The translations under genes were made by a program, and so were the position numbers. Below, piece by piece: positions 38,757 to 47,839 of a stretch of DNA of 64,000 nt. Under the pieces are notes generated by a model, which saw only the letters and a program-made list of their open reading frames with translations, was not told the origin of the DNA and searched no databases. Position 1 is the first letter of the stretch. Each line of letters begins with the position of its first letter. The stretch is from contig JBFWNN010000002.1 in the NCBI GenBank assembly GCA_050251035.1, forward strand, positions 62,001 to 126,000. The letters run 5' to 3'. This DNA comes from Taklimakanibacter sp050251035. GTDB lineage: Bacteria; Pseudomonadota; Alphaproteobacteria; Rhizobiales; Aestuariivirgaceae.

Positions 38757-40330
38757 GCGCGTCCCGGCCATCGACGGCTCCTCCCCGCGCGCCATATGCC
38801 GCAGCGGCGCCCGAGCGCGACGCCGTGCTCGCCGGTCTCGATACCATCGCCTCCGGCATCGCCGTATGGGACGGATCGCGGGTGCTGCGCTATTGCAACC
38901 GGCATTTCCGCGAATCCTTCCACCATGCGCTCAGCGGCATAACGCCGGGCCTCACCTTCCAGCGTTATCTCGAGCTCGTCGCCGAGTCGCACGACCTGGT
39001 CTTTTCCGACGGCGCCGAATGGATTGCGCGCCAGACGGCGCAGTTCGGGACCGACGGAGTGGACGAGCAGCCTCTGGCCGACGGCCGCATCTACCAGATC
39101 CAGCGCCGCGCCGCCGAGGACGGCGGCATGGTCACCACCGTCTATGACATCTCGCTCCTGAAGCGCGGCGAGAAGGCGCTGCAGCGCGCCAAGGAGCTGG
39201 CGGAAACCGCCGACCAGACGAAGTCGCGCTTCCTGCGCGCCGCCAATCACGATCTCAGGCAGCCGCTCGCGACCCTCAAGATCCTGATCTACAACTGCAT
39301 GTCGGAGACCGACGCCGAGCATCGCGGCGACCTCTTCCACGCCATGGACATCGCCGTCGGCATCATGGAAGACCTGCTCGGCGCGCTCCTGCAGATCGGC
39401 CAGCTCGACGCCGGCAAGATCGTGCCCCGGGTGACGACCTTCCAGCTGTCGCAGATCTTCGAGCGGCTCGACCTGCAGTTCCGCCACCAGGCGCGGGAGA
39501 AGGGCCTAAAATTCCGCATCGTCGAGACGCGCAGCTCGATCACCAGCGACAAGGCGCTGCTCGAGCGCATCCTGAGCAATCTCGTCGCCAATGCCGTGCG
39601 CTATACCGATGTCGGCCAGATCCTGGTCGGCTGCAGGCGGGTCGGCGGGCATCTTCGGATCGAGGTGCGCGACACCGGCCGCGGCATATCGCCGGAATTC
39701 TTCGATCGCATCTTCGACGAGTTCTACCAGGTGGCCGACGGCAAGCGCGACAAGAAGCGCGGCCTCGGCCTCGGCCTCAATATCGTCAAGCGCATCGCCG
39801 GGCTGCTCGAGCATCCGATCGGCGTGCGCTCGGCACCGGGCCGCGGCTCGGTCTTCGCCATCGAGGTGCCGGCCGGGAACGTCTGGCACAGCGACATCGG
39901 CGAGCCCGAGATCAGCGAGAGCATCGGCGGCGAGTTCGCCGGCGTCGCGGTGCTGCTGATCGAAGACGACGAGGCGCTACGGATCGCGACGACCGAGCTC
40001 CTCGAGCGCTGGGGCATCGTCGTCCATGCCATCCATGACGAGGCGCAGGCGCGCGCCCTGTTCGCGCGCGACGCACTCAATCCCAAGCTCATCATCGCCG
40101 ACTACAGCCTGCGCGACCAGCACGGCACCGACGTGGTGCGCAACGTCTCGAGCCTGCTCGGCCGGCGTATCCCCAGCATCATCGTCACCGCCGATACCGA
40201 TCCCCTGCTCATCCAGCGGATCAAGGCGGAAGGCTTCCCGGTGCTGATCAAGCCGGTGAACCCGCCCAGACTGCGCGTCCTCATGCACAACCTCCTCTAT
40301 GAACCGCAGACGGGAGCCGAAAGCCGATGA
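38753..40330 (+). CDS. Soluble PAS hybrid histidine kinase
   Basis: A 525-residue kinase with no membrane helix. Domain order: PAS_7-like sensor about 22-135; coiled coil 137-158; HisKA with 'FLRAANHDLRQPLATL' and phospho-His H166; HATPase with 'LSNLVANAVRYT', 'DTGRGIS' and 'GLGLGLNIVKR'; receiver from about 398 with 'LLIEDDEALRI' and phospho-Asp D450 ('IIADYSLRD'). 'NHDLRQPL' marks the PAS-7/NahK-like kinase group. It starts at TTG 38753, overlapping the regulator's stop, and ends in an ATGA overlap with the cytoplasmic binding-protein gene, implying tight translational coupling of all three. Confidence 0.87.
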   Translation: MSASRPSTAPPRAPYAAAAPERDAVLAGLDTIASGIAVWDGSRVLRYCNRHFRESFHHALSGITPGLTFQRYLELVAESHDLVFSDGAEWIARQTAQFGTDGVDEQPLADGRIYQIQRRAAEDGGMVTTVYDISLLKRGEKALQRAKELAETADQTKSRFLRAANHDLRQPLATLKILIYNCMSETDAEHRGDLFHAMDIAVGIMEDLLGALLQIGQLDAGKIVPRVTTFQLSQIFERLDLQFRHQAREKGLKFRIVETRSSITSDKALLERILSNLVANAVRYTDVGQILVGCRRVGGHLRIEVRDTGRGISPEFFDRIFDEFYQVADGKRDKKRGLGLGLNIVKRIAGLLEHPIGVRSAPGRGSVFAIEVPAGNVWHSDIGEPEISESIGGEFAGVAVLLIEDDEALRIATTELLERWGIVVHAIHDEAQARALFARDALNPKLIIADYSLRDQHGTDVVRNVSSLLGRRIPSIIVTADTDPLLIQRIKAEGFPVLIKPVNPPRLRVLMHNLLYEPQTGAESR

Positions 40331-41541
40331 CGACCAGCGGGGAGCCCATACCGATCGGCAGCCTGGTTCCCCTCACCGGACCTTCGGCCGCCGACGGCAT
40401 CGAGTTCCGCAACGGCGTGACGCTCGCGATCGAGGAGATCAACCAGCGCGGCGGCGTCCTGGGACGGCCGCTGAAACCGGTCTTCGTCGACACCTGCCGG
40501 CAGAGCGCGGAAGAGGTGGTGGCCGCCGCCAGCCGCCTCATCGACCAGCATCAGGTCCACGCCATCATCAACGGCTACAATATCGGGCCGCAGAATTCCG
40601 AATATGAGCCGATCGCCGATGCCGGCATCATCTACATCCATCACAACACGCTGCTGCAGCATCACGACACGATCCGCAGCAATCCCGAGCGCTATTTCGG
40701 CTGCTTCATGGCCGATCCCGCCGACTACTGGTACGGCCAGGGCTTCATCAAGTTCATCTCCTGGCTGCGCGACAGCGGGCAATGGAAGCCCGAGAGCAAC
40801 CGGATCGCCATCATCTCGGGCGCCAAGCCCTACAGCATCGTCATCGCCAATGCGATGGCGAGTGCGGCGCGGCAGTTCGGCTGGGAGGTCGCCTTCGGGC
40901 CGAAGATCGTCGCCACGCCGACGACGAGCTGGCGGGCGGTGCTGGCGGAAGCGCGCGCGGTCAGACCTGCGGTCCTCGCCAACACGCATTTCTATGCCGG
41001 CGACCTGGCGCAGTTCCAGCTCCAGTTCATGGAAGACCCGTTCAATTGCATCGTCTATCTGCAATACGGCGCCATGCATCAGTCCTTCGTCGACCAGGCG
41101 GGCGAGAATGCCAGGGGCATCATCGTCAGCACGGTGATCGGCCTCCTGCGCGACGAGATCGGCCAGGCCTTCGCGCGCCGCTATACGCAGCGCTTCGGAC
41201 CCGGTTCGACGCCGCAGGTCGGCTGCCAGTCCTATGGCTCGGTGCATCACTATGCGGTCGCGGCCTCGCTCGCCGGCGGCACGGCCGGCCCCGGCGAGTT
41301 CGCCCAGAACCGCAAGCTCGCACGCTATCTGAAGGAGTCGGTCTATCGCAGCGTCGCCGGCATCATCCGCTATCATCCCGAATGGCAATCGGCCATTCCC
41401 TATCCCGACTATATCCGCGACCCCTCGCTCGGCATGCCGCATCTGTTCTATCAGATCCAGGATCACGAGAAGGAGCAGGCCCTGATCGCCCCCGAGCCCT
41501 ACAACACCGAGCGCTTCGCGCTGCCACCCTGGATCAGGTAA
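40327..41541 (+). CDS. Cytoplasmic AmiC/UrtA-like ligand-binding protein, probable kinase partner
   Basis: A 404-residue Peripla_BP_6 protein that begins directly with the mature fold ('PIPIGSLVPLTGPSAADGIEFRNGVTLAIEEIN') and has no signal peptide, so it should stay in the cytoplasm like AmiC. Further family features are 'NRIAIISGAKPYSIVIANAMASAA', 'YLQYGAMHQSF' and 'VGCQSYGSVHHYAVAASL'. Its start overlaps the kinase stop (ATGA). It most probably senses an amide and controls the kinase by direct contact. The related exported protein of the divergent operon (36305) would deliver the same ligand. Direct interaction is inferred from gene order. Confidence 0.8.
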   Translation: MTTSGEPIPIGSLVPLTGPSAADGIEFRNGVTLAIEEINQRGGVLGRPLKPVFVDTCRQSAEEVVAAASRLIDQHQVHAIINGYNIGPQNSEYEPIADAGIIYIHHNTLLQHHDTIRSNPERYFGCFMADPADYWYGQGFIKFISWLRDSGQWKPESNRIAIISGAKPYSIVIANAMASAARQFGWEVAFGPKIVATPTTSWRAVLAEARAVRPAVLANTHFYAGDLAQFQLQFMEDPFNCIVYLQYGAMHQSFVDQAGENARGIIVSTVIGLLRDEIGQAFARRYTQRFGPGSTPQVGCQSYGSVHHYAVAASLAGGTAGPGEFAQNRKLARYLKESVYRSVAGIIRYHPEWQSAIPYPDYIRDPSLGMPHLFYQIQDHEKEQALIAPEPYNTERFALPPWIR

Positions 41542-41610
41542 GTCCCCCGATCCTTGGCAAGGGCGCCGGAAAACCGTATCGGTTGCGGGACTGGACCTAG
41601 GAGCGGCAGG

Positions 41611-43344
41611 ATGGACAGGCGCAAGACACTGGCGGAGCTGCGCAGCCGGCGCTGGTTCGGGCCCGATGACCTGCGCGCCTTCGGCCACCGCTCGCGGGCG
41701 CGGCAGATGGGCTATGACCAGACCGACTGGGACCGGCCGGTCATCGGCATCATCAACACCTGGTCCGACATCAATCCATGCCATGCGCATTTCCCCGACC
41801 GGGTGCAGTGGGTCAAGCGCGGCATCCTGCAAGCGGGCGGCATGCCGATCGAGCTGCCGGCGCTCAGCCTGAGCGAGCCCTTCGTCAAGCCGACGACCAT
41901 GCTCTATCGCAACCTGCTGGCGATTGAATGCGAAGAGCTGATCCGCAGCCATCCGATCGACGGCGTCGTGCTGATGGGCGGCTGCGACAAGACCACGCCC
42001 GCCCTCATCATGGGCGCCACCTCGGCCGGCCTGCCCGCGATCTTCGTGCCGGCGGGGCCGATGCTGCGCGGCAATTTCCGCGGCCAGACCGTGGGCTCGG
42101 GCTCCGACAGCTGGAAATATTGGGACGAACGCCGCGCCGGCACGATCGGCGATGCGGAATGGGCCGGCATCGAAAGCGGCATCGCCCGCTCTTACGGCCA
42201 TTGCATGACCATGGGCACGGCCAGCACCATGACCGCCTTCGCCGAGGCGCTGGGCCTGACGCTGCCGGGTGCGAGCTCCATCCCGGCGGCCGATTCATCG
42301 CATCAGCGCATGGCCGCGGCGTCCGGACGGCGCGCCGTCGAGATGGTGTGGGAGGACCTCACTCCCGACAAGATCCTGACCCGCGAGGCCTTCGACCACG
42401 CGACCATGGTGCAGATGGCGATCGGCGGATCGACCAATGCCATCATCCATGCCATCGCCATGGCCGGGCGCGCCGGCATCGCCTATGGGCTCGACGCGTT
42501 CGACGCCATGTCGCGGCGCATTCCGGTCATCGCCAATATCAGGCCTTCCGGCTCGACCTATCTCATGGAGGATTTCTACTATGCCGGGGGCCTGCGCGCC
42601 GTGCTGCGCCGGCTCACCCCCTATCTGCATGCTGGCGCCCTCACCGTCACCGGCCGGGCGCTCGGCGAGGGCCTGGAGGCGGCCGGCATATATAATGACG
42701 ACGTGATCCGCCCGCTCGACCGGCCGATCTATGCGGAGGGCGCGACCGCGGTGCTGCGCGGCAATCTGGCGCCCGACGGCTGCGTGATGAAGCCCGCCGC
42801 CGCCGAAGCCCGCTTCCACAAGCATCGGGGGCCGGCGCTCGCCTTCGAGAGCTATAGCGAGATGAAAGCCGCCATCGAGCGCGACGATCTCGACGTCACG
42901 CCCGATCATGTGCTGGTGCTCAAGAATGCCGGACCGCTGGGCGGTCCGGGCATGCCGGAATGGGGCATGCTGCCGATCCCCAAGACGCTCATCAAGTCAG
43001 GGGTGCGCGATATGCTGCGCATATCGGACGCCCGCATGTCGGGCACGAGCTACGGCGCCTGCGTGCTGCATGTCTCCCCCGAAGCCCATGTCGGCGGCCC
43101 CCTGGCGCTGGTCGAGACCGGCGACATCATCGCGCTCGACGTGGCGCGCCGGAGCATCGCGCTCGAAGTGCCGGACGAGGTCCTGAACGCCCGCCGGTCG
43201 CGATGGCAGGCGCCCAAGCCCCGTTATGAGCGGGGCTTCGGCTGGCTCGCCGCCCGCCACATGACACAAGCCCATAAAGGCTGTGATTTCGACTTCCTCG
43301 AGACGGGTTTCGGGGCTCCGGTCGGTGAACCGGCGATCTATTGA
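41611..43344 (+). CDS. IlvD/EDD-family dehydratase, probable pentonate/sugar-acid dehydratase
   Basis: A 577-residue iron-sulphur dehydratase. The ATG at 41611 follows GGAGCGGCAGG. Cluster cysteines are C57 ('SDINPCHAHF'), C125 ('GGCDKTTP') and C198 ('YGHCMTMGTAS'), the three-Cys set of [2Fe-2S] members such as L-arabinonate dehydratase. Conserved 'LMGGCDKTTPALIMGA', 'GGSTNAIIHAIAMAGRAGI', 'GPGMPEWGMLPIPK' and 'DARMSGTSYGACVLHVSPEA' are present. The length and 'DPCHAHF'-like start favour the sugar-acid branch over IlvD (branched-chain amino acids). No other pentose gene is adjacent, so the pathway is not fixed. It follows the binding-protein gene by 69 bp. Confidence 0.85.
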   Translation: MDRRKTLAELRSRRWFGPDDLRAFGHRSRARQMGYDQTDWDRPVIGIINTWSDINPCHAHFPDRVQWVKRGILQAGGMPIELPALSLSEPFVKPTTMLYRNLLAIECEELIRSHPIDGVVLMGGCDKTTPALIMGATSAGLPAIFVPAGPMLRGNFRGQTVGSGSDSWKYWDERRAGTIGDAEWAGIESGIARSYGHCMTMGTASTMTAFAEALGLTLPGASSIPAADSSHQRMAAASGRRAVEMVWEDLTPDKILTREAFDHATMVQMAIGGSTNAIIHAIAMAGRAGIAYGLDAFDAMSRRIPVIANIRPSGSTYLMEDFYYAGGLRAVLRRLTPYLHAGALTVTGRALGEGLEAAGIYNDDVIRPLDRPIYAEGATAVLRGNLAPDGCVMKPAAAEARFHKHRGPALAFESYSEMKAAIERDDLDVTPDHVLVLKNAGPLGGPGMPEWGMLPIPKTLIKSGVRDMLRISDARMSGTSYGACVLHVSPEAHVGGPLALVETGDIIALDVARRSIALEVPDEVLNARRSRWQAPKPRYERGFGWLAARHMTQAHKGCDFDFLETGFGAPVGEPAIY

Positions 43345-43431
43345 AGAGGCCCTCCCCCGGCTTGGCAAGGCCGGCGGATCATGTAAACTGCCGCTGCGTC
43401 GAGAGGGGACGACATAAAGGTTTTCTGGCCC

Positions 43432-44121
43432 ATGTCTTTGACTCGTAGGGATTTCCTGGCGGGGGTGGCGGTAGCGAGCGCGGCCGGCTTCGCTTCCGAT
43501 GCCCATGCCTATTCCAAGACCTTCAGCGCCTCGGCAATGAAGTATTTCGCCGGAACCGAGGGCGACAACGGCCACACCTACCGGCGCACCAATTGGAAGA
43601 AGATCAAGCCGAAATGGCAGCGCCAGCTCGTCAAATACAAGAGCATCGAGCCCATCGGCAGCGTGGTGGTCGATACGCAGAACCATTTCCTCTATGTCGT
43701 GTTCGAGAACCAGACCGCCTTGCGCTATGGCGTCGGCGTCGGACGTGACGGCTTCCGCTGGTTTGGCCGCGCCCGCATCGACCGCAAGGCACTGTGGCCG
43801 CGCTGGGTGCCGCCGCCCGAGATGCGCTTGCGCCAGCCCGACCTTCCCGAATCGGTCGAAGGCGGGATCGACAATCCACTCGGGCCCCGCGCCCTCTATC
43901 TCTATCGCAAGGGCAACGATCTCGGCTACCGCCTGCACGGAACAATGGAGCCATGGTCGATCGGCAGCAATGTCTCCTCCGGCTGCATCCGCATGTTTCC
44001 CGAGGATGTGATCGACCTCTATCAGCGCTGCCCGATCGGCACGCGCGTGCTGGTGCTCAAGCATCTGGGCGCCCCGGTGATCGACGAGAGCGCGCCGGTC
44101 GACACCGAGCCGCCGGCGTGA
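43432..44121 (+). CDS. L,D-transpeptidase (YkuD family), exported
   Basis: A 229-residue protein with a twin-arginine signal ('MSLTRRDFLAGVAVASAAGF') ending at 'DAHA'. The YkuD catalytic motif is complete: His in 'YRLHGTMEPW', then 'SNVSSGCIRM' with the catalytic Cys and Arg. Such enzymes make 3-3 cross-links in peptidoglycan or attach lipoproteins to it. The sequence 'VVVDTQNHFLYVVFENQTALRYGVGVGRDGF' is the family entrance strand. It stands 10 bp before an OmpA-like lipoprotein gene, consistent with a shared cell-envelope role. Confidence 0.92.
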   Translation: MSLTRRDFLAGVAVASAAGFASDAHAYSKTFSASAMKYFAGTEGDNGHTYRRTNWKKIKPKWQRQLVKYKSIEPIGSVVVDTQNHFLYVVFENQTALRYGVGVGRDGFRWFGRARIDRKALWPRWVPPPEMRLRQPDLPESVEGGIDNPLGPRALYLYRKGNDLGYRLHGTMEPWSIGSNVSSGCIRMFPEDVIDLYQRCPIGTRVLVLKHLGAPVIDESAPVDTEPPA

Positions 44122-44131
44122 GGACAACATC

Positions 44132-44662
44132 ATGATAAGCGACAGAGGCTGGAGAACCGCGGCGGCGCTCGCCGCCCTCCTGGTGCTGGCGGGCTGCGCC
44201 AGCTCCAAGGGCGGCGGCGACAGCGGCACCGGCCTGACGGCCGCCGACAATGTCACCAATGCGCCGGTCGCGGGCGGCGTCAATGTCACGCCCGGCAGCG
44301 AAGAGGATTTCATGGTCGGCGTCGGACGGCGCACCTTCTTCAAGCAAAGCTCGGCCGAGCTCGACGACACGGCGCGCGCCACGCTCGACAAGCAGGCGCA
44401 ATGGCTCAACCAATATCCGCAATGGAAAGTAAAGCTGCAGGGCTCGGCTGACGATCCGGGCTCGCCGCAGGCGCAGCGGGCGCTGTCGCAGAAGCGCGCC
44501 GATGCGGTGCGCGACTATCTCGCCATGCAAGGCATAGGGCACGAGCGCATGCTGGCCAAGGGCTATGGCCGCGAGAAGATCGGCGACGACTGCCCGGAGA
44601 TAGAATGCAAGTCGCAGAACCGGCGCGTCGTCACTAACCTGCAGGACAATCCGGAGTTCTGA
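44132..44662 (+). CDS. OmpA/Pal-like outer-membrane lipoprotein
   Basis: A 176-residue protein with a lipoprotein signal peptide; the lipobox is 'LAGC' with Cys near residue 24. A Gly/Ser/Thr-rich linker leads to an OmpA C-terminal domain (about 70-172) with 'VGRRTFFKQSSAELDDTARATLDKQAQWL', 'KLQGSADDPGSPQAQRALSQKRADAVRDYLAMQGI' and the Arg of 'CKSQNRRVV'. This domain binds peptidoglycan without covalent attachment. It is near Pal in form, but no tol genes are next to it. It ends convergently with the amine permease gene, 19 bp away. Confidence 0.9.
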   Translation: MISDRGWRTAAALAALLVLAGCASSKGGGDSGTGLTAADNVTNAPVAGGVNVTPGSEEDFMVGVGRRTFFKQSSAELDDTARATLDKQAQWLNQYPQWKVKLQGSADDPGSPQAQRALSQKRADAVRDYLAMQGIGHERMLAKGYGREKIGDDCPEIECKSQNRRVVTNLQDNPEF

Positions 44663-44681
44663 CGTCCGCCGAGTCCGGCCC

Positions 44682-46769
44682 TCAACCCAAGCCCAGCGCC
44701 TTCCGCCGTGAGGCCGCCTGCTGAAGGATGCGGTCGGCGGTCATGGCGATGAGCGCCATGCCAATGCCGGCGACGAGGCCGCGCCCGGCATCGGCCTTGC
44801 CGAGCGCGATATAGACCTCCTGGCCGAGATCGGTCGTCCCCACCAATGCCGCGATCACCAGCATCGCCAGGCTGAACATGATGGTCTGGTTGATGCCGAG
44901 CAGGATCTCCGGCAGAGCCTGCGGCAGCTTGATCTGCCAGAAGAGCTGGCGCGCGGTGCATCCCATTGCCTTGCCGGCCTCGATCAGCGTGGGCGGGACA
45001 TTGCGCAGGCCGGCCTCGGTATAGCGGATCATCGGCACGATGGCATAGAGGATGACCGCCAGCAGCGCGGTGAAGTCGCCGACGCGGAACAGCATCAGGA
45101 GCGGTATGAGGAGGACGAATTGCGGAATGGTCTGCAGGGCGTCGTTGACCGGCCGCACCGCTTTCGAGACGCCGTCGCTATGCGCCGCGGCGATCCCGAT
45201 CAGCGCCCCGAGCAGGATGCAGATCGTCGTCGCCGCCGCGCAGAGATAGACGGAGAGCATCGCCGCCTGCCAGAAGCCCGACAGCAACAGGAAGGATTGC
45301 GCCAGCAGCGCGAAAACAGCGGTGCGCGGGCCGCCGGCGCCGAAGGCCAGGAACGTCACGACCGCGATCACGACAGGCCAGGGCAAGCCGGTCGCGCCGT
45401 GGAAGATGAAGCCGCCGATGAGGACGAGCGCCACGGCGGCGCGCCAGCCTGACCCCAGCCAGGCGACGGCGGCGGCGGCGAGCACGGCCATCCAATAGCC
45501 GATCATGCCGGTCATGGTGAAGGCGACGCCCCAGCTCATCGGGCTGATCGTCCGCGCCAGCCCGATCTTCAGCGGTAGGAGGAAATAGAACAGGACATGC
45601 CGCTTGAGCTCCTCCATCGCGGCGCCATACTGCGTGGTCGTCCAGTCGACGGCCGCATTCAAGGGCTCGGCCGGATAGACGACCCAGGCTTCGGGCCAGC
45701 GCCAGAGCGCGCCGATACCGCCTGCCAGCGCGAAGACGGCGGCGACCGCCGCCAGAGCGACCAGCAAAGCCCGCTGGCGGTCGGGCGGCGAACGATTCTC
45801 CCGCGCGGTCAGTCCGCAGGTGATGCGGTCGAGCACCATCGCCAGCAGGGCCAGGGCAAGCCCGGCGATCAGGCTCTGCCCGAACTGCGCCTTGCGCATG
45901 GTGCTCAGCACTTCCCAGCCGATGTCCTGGAAGCCGCCGATGATGGCGGCGATGATGACCATGGAAAAGGCCGCCATGGTCGTCTGGTTGAGGCCGACGA
46001 TGAGCTGCGGCAGAGCGGAAGGCACGCGCACCCACCAGAATTCCTGGACCGCGGTGCAGCCGCTCATCCGGCCCGATTCGACAAGCTCCGGCGGCACGCG
46101 CTCGAGCCCCAATATCGTGTTGCGCACCATCGGCGGGGTTGCATAGATGATGCTGGCGATCAACCCCACGACCGGGCCGAAGCCGAAGATCAAGAGGATC
46201 GGGATGAGATAGGCGAATGCCGGGACCGTCTGCATGACGTCGAGCGCCGGCTGAACGACTGCGTTCACCGGCGGAAACTTCCGCGCCACGACGCCTGTTG
46301 AAAAGCCGATGATGACGGCGATCGGGATCGCGAGGCCGACCAGCGCCAGCGTGCTCATGGCTTCGTCCCAATAGCCGGTGAGCACGACGTAAAAGAGCGC
46401 GGCGGCGGTGAAGGCGGCGACGCGCCGGCCGGCGGCGTGATCGGCGGCAAGCACGAAGAGCGTGAGCGTGACGCTCCACGGCATGCCGTGCAGCATGTCC
46501 CGCAAGCCGTTCATCGGCATGGCGATGGCCCAGCTCAGCCAGCGCGAGATCGGCCGCGATGCCGCCACCACGAGGTCCATCGCCACATCGAGCCAGGCGG
46601 TGATGGGCAGAATCCAGGCTTTGGGGAAAGCCTGCAGCCACGCCACGTCGGACTTGAGCACGACCGCCACGGCCGACACCGCGAGCACCCCGATCCAGGC
46701 GAGCGCCTGCCGGTCGACCGTCCAGCGGATGGCGGGAAAGATCGACGGGGCCGAGGCGATATCGGTCAT
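44682..46769 (-). CDS. Quaternary amine ABC transporter permease with two fused ProW-type domains (second system)
   Basis: A 695-residue membrane protein built like the one at 7307-9259. Both halves have EAA-type loops: 'ESGRMSGCTAVQEFWWVRVP' in the first half and 'EAGKAMGCTARQLFWQIKLP' in the second. Late segments 'GLNQTTMAAFSMVIIAAIIG' and 'GINQTIMFSLAMLVIAALVG' also repeat. Its ATG overlaps the ATPase stop by ATGA. It is the last gene of the operon with the Rieske oxygenase and would import the substrate of that enzyme. Confidence 0.88.
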   Translation of the reverse strand: MTDIASAPSIFPAIRWTVDRQALAWIGVLAVSAVAVVLKSDVAWLQAFPKAWILPITAWLDVAMDLVVAASRPISRWLSWAIAMPMNGLRDMLHGMPWSVTLTLFVLAADHAAGRRVAAFTAAALFYVVLTGYWDEAMSTLALVGLAIPIAVIIGFSTGVVARKFPPVNAVVQPALDVMQTVPAFAYLIPILLIFGFGPVVGLIASIIYATPPMVRNTILGLERVPPELVESGRMSGCTAVQEFWWVRVPSALPQLIVGLNQTTMAAFSMVIIAAIIGGFQDIGWEVLSTMRKAQFGQSLIAGLALALLAMVLDRITCGLTARENRSPPDRQRALLVALAAVAAVFALAGGIGALWRWPEAWVVYPAEPLNAAVDWTTTQYGAAMEELKRHVLFYFLLPLKIGLARTISPMSWGVAFTMTGMIGYWMAVLAAAAVAWLGSGWRAAVALVLIGGFIFHGATGLPWPVVIAVVTFLAFGAGGPRTAVFALLAQSFLLLSGFWQAAMLSVYLCAAATTICILLGALIGIAAAHSDGVSKAVRPVNDALQTIPQFVLLIPLLMLFRVGDFTALLAVILYAIVPMIRYTEAGLRNVPPTLIEAGKAMGCTARQLFWQIKLPQALPEILLGINQTIMFSLAMLVIAALVGTTDLGQEVYIALGKADAGRGLVAGIGMALIAMTADRILQQAASRRKALGLG

Positions 46770-47827
46770 GCCGCGCGGCCCGCATCCTGATGCGCCAGGG
46801 CCTTCAGCAGCTGGGCGGCGCTCAGCGAGCCTATCCGCCTGCCCTCCTCGTCGGCGACATCGATGATGTCGGTGCCGTCGCCATAGAGCTTCATCGCCTC
46901 ATCGAGCCGCGCCCCGGCGCGGATCATCGGACGCGCCACGCCATCCGCTGCGGCCGCCGGCCCCATGACCGCGCCGATCTTGAGCACCCGCGCCAGGGGC
47001 GCGTCGGCGATGAAGGCGCGCACATAGTCATCGGCCGGCCGCGTCACGATCTCCTCGGGCGTTCCCACCTGGACGACGAAGCCGTCCTTCATGACGCAGA
47101 TGCGGTCGGCCAGGCGCAAGGCTTCCAGGAAGTCATGGGTCACGAAGATGATGGTCTTGTGCAGTTGGCGCTGCAGCCTGAGGAACTCGTCCTGCATCTG
47201 GCGCCGGATCAAGGGATCGAGGGCACTGAAGGGCTCGTCCAGGAACCAGACCTCGGGCCCGACCGCCAGCGACCGCGCAATGCCGACGCGCTGTTGCTGG
47301 CCGCCGGACAGCTCGCGCGGATAGGCCTCTTCGCGGCCGGCCAGCCCGACGAGGGCCACCATCTCGCGCGCCCGGTCCAGCCGTTCCTTGCGCGTCTTGC
47401 CCTGGACCTTGAGCGGAAAAGCGACATTGTCGATGACCGTCAGATGCGGCAGGAGGCCGAAATTCTGGAAGACCATGCCCATCCGATGACGCCGCATGTC
47501 GATCAATTCGCGCTCCGACAGGGAGGAGAGATCCTGGCCGTCGAGCACAATGCGTCCGTAGGACGGCTCGACGAGGCGCGACAGGCAGCGCAGCACGGTG
47601 GATTTGCCGGAGCCCGACAGGCCCATGATGACGAAGATCTCGCTTTTGGCGAATTCGAGCGACACGTCGCAGACCGCCGGAATATGCTTCTCGCGGCGCA
47701 TGCGCTGGGCCAGGGCCTCGGCGTCGATGCGGTAGCCCCTGGTGTCGAAATAATAGCCGGTGTTGCCGCCATAGACCTTCCAGAGATTGCAGCAGGCCAG
47801 CTTCACGATGGGTTGGTCGTTTGGCAT
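46766..47827 (-). CDS. Quaternary amine ABC transporter ATP-binding protein (second system)
   Basis: A 353-residue ProV-like ATPase. It starts with the family-typical lead 'KLACCNLWKVYGG'. Walker A 'GLSGSGKST', Q-loop 'MVFQNFGLLPH', signature 'LSGGQQQRVGIARS', Walker B 'VWFLDEPFSALD' and switch 'VTHDFLEA' are intact. A CBS-like C-terminal part follows ('GTDIIDVADEEGRRIGSLS'). GGAAGAG lies before the ATG at 47827. It resembles the ATPase at 6285 closely, indicating paralogous transporters of related substrates. Confidence 0.9.
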   Translation of the reverse strand: MPNDQPIVKLACCNLWKVYGGNTGYYFDTRGYRIDAEALAQRMRREKHIPAVCDVSLEFAKSEIFVIMGLSGSGKSTVLRCLSRLVEPSYGRIVLDGQDLSSLSERELIDMRRHRMGMVFQNFGLLPHLTVIDNVAFPLKVQGKTRKERLDRAREMVALVGLAGREEAYPRELSGGQQQRVGIARSLAVGPEVWFLDEPFSALDPLIRRQMQDEFLRLQRQLHKTIIFVTHDFLEALRLADRICVMKDGFVVQVGTPEEIVTRPADDYVRAFIADAPLARVLKIGAVMGPAAAADGVARPMIRAGARLDEAMKLYGDGTDIIDVADEEGRRIGSLSAAQLLKALAHQDAGRAA

Positions 47828-47839
47828 GGCGCTCTTCCG

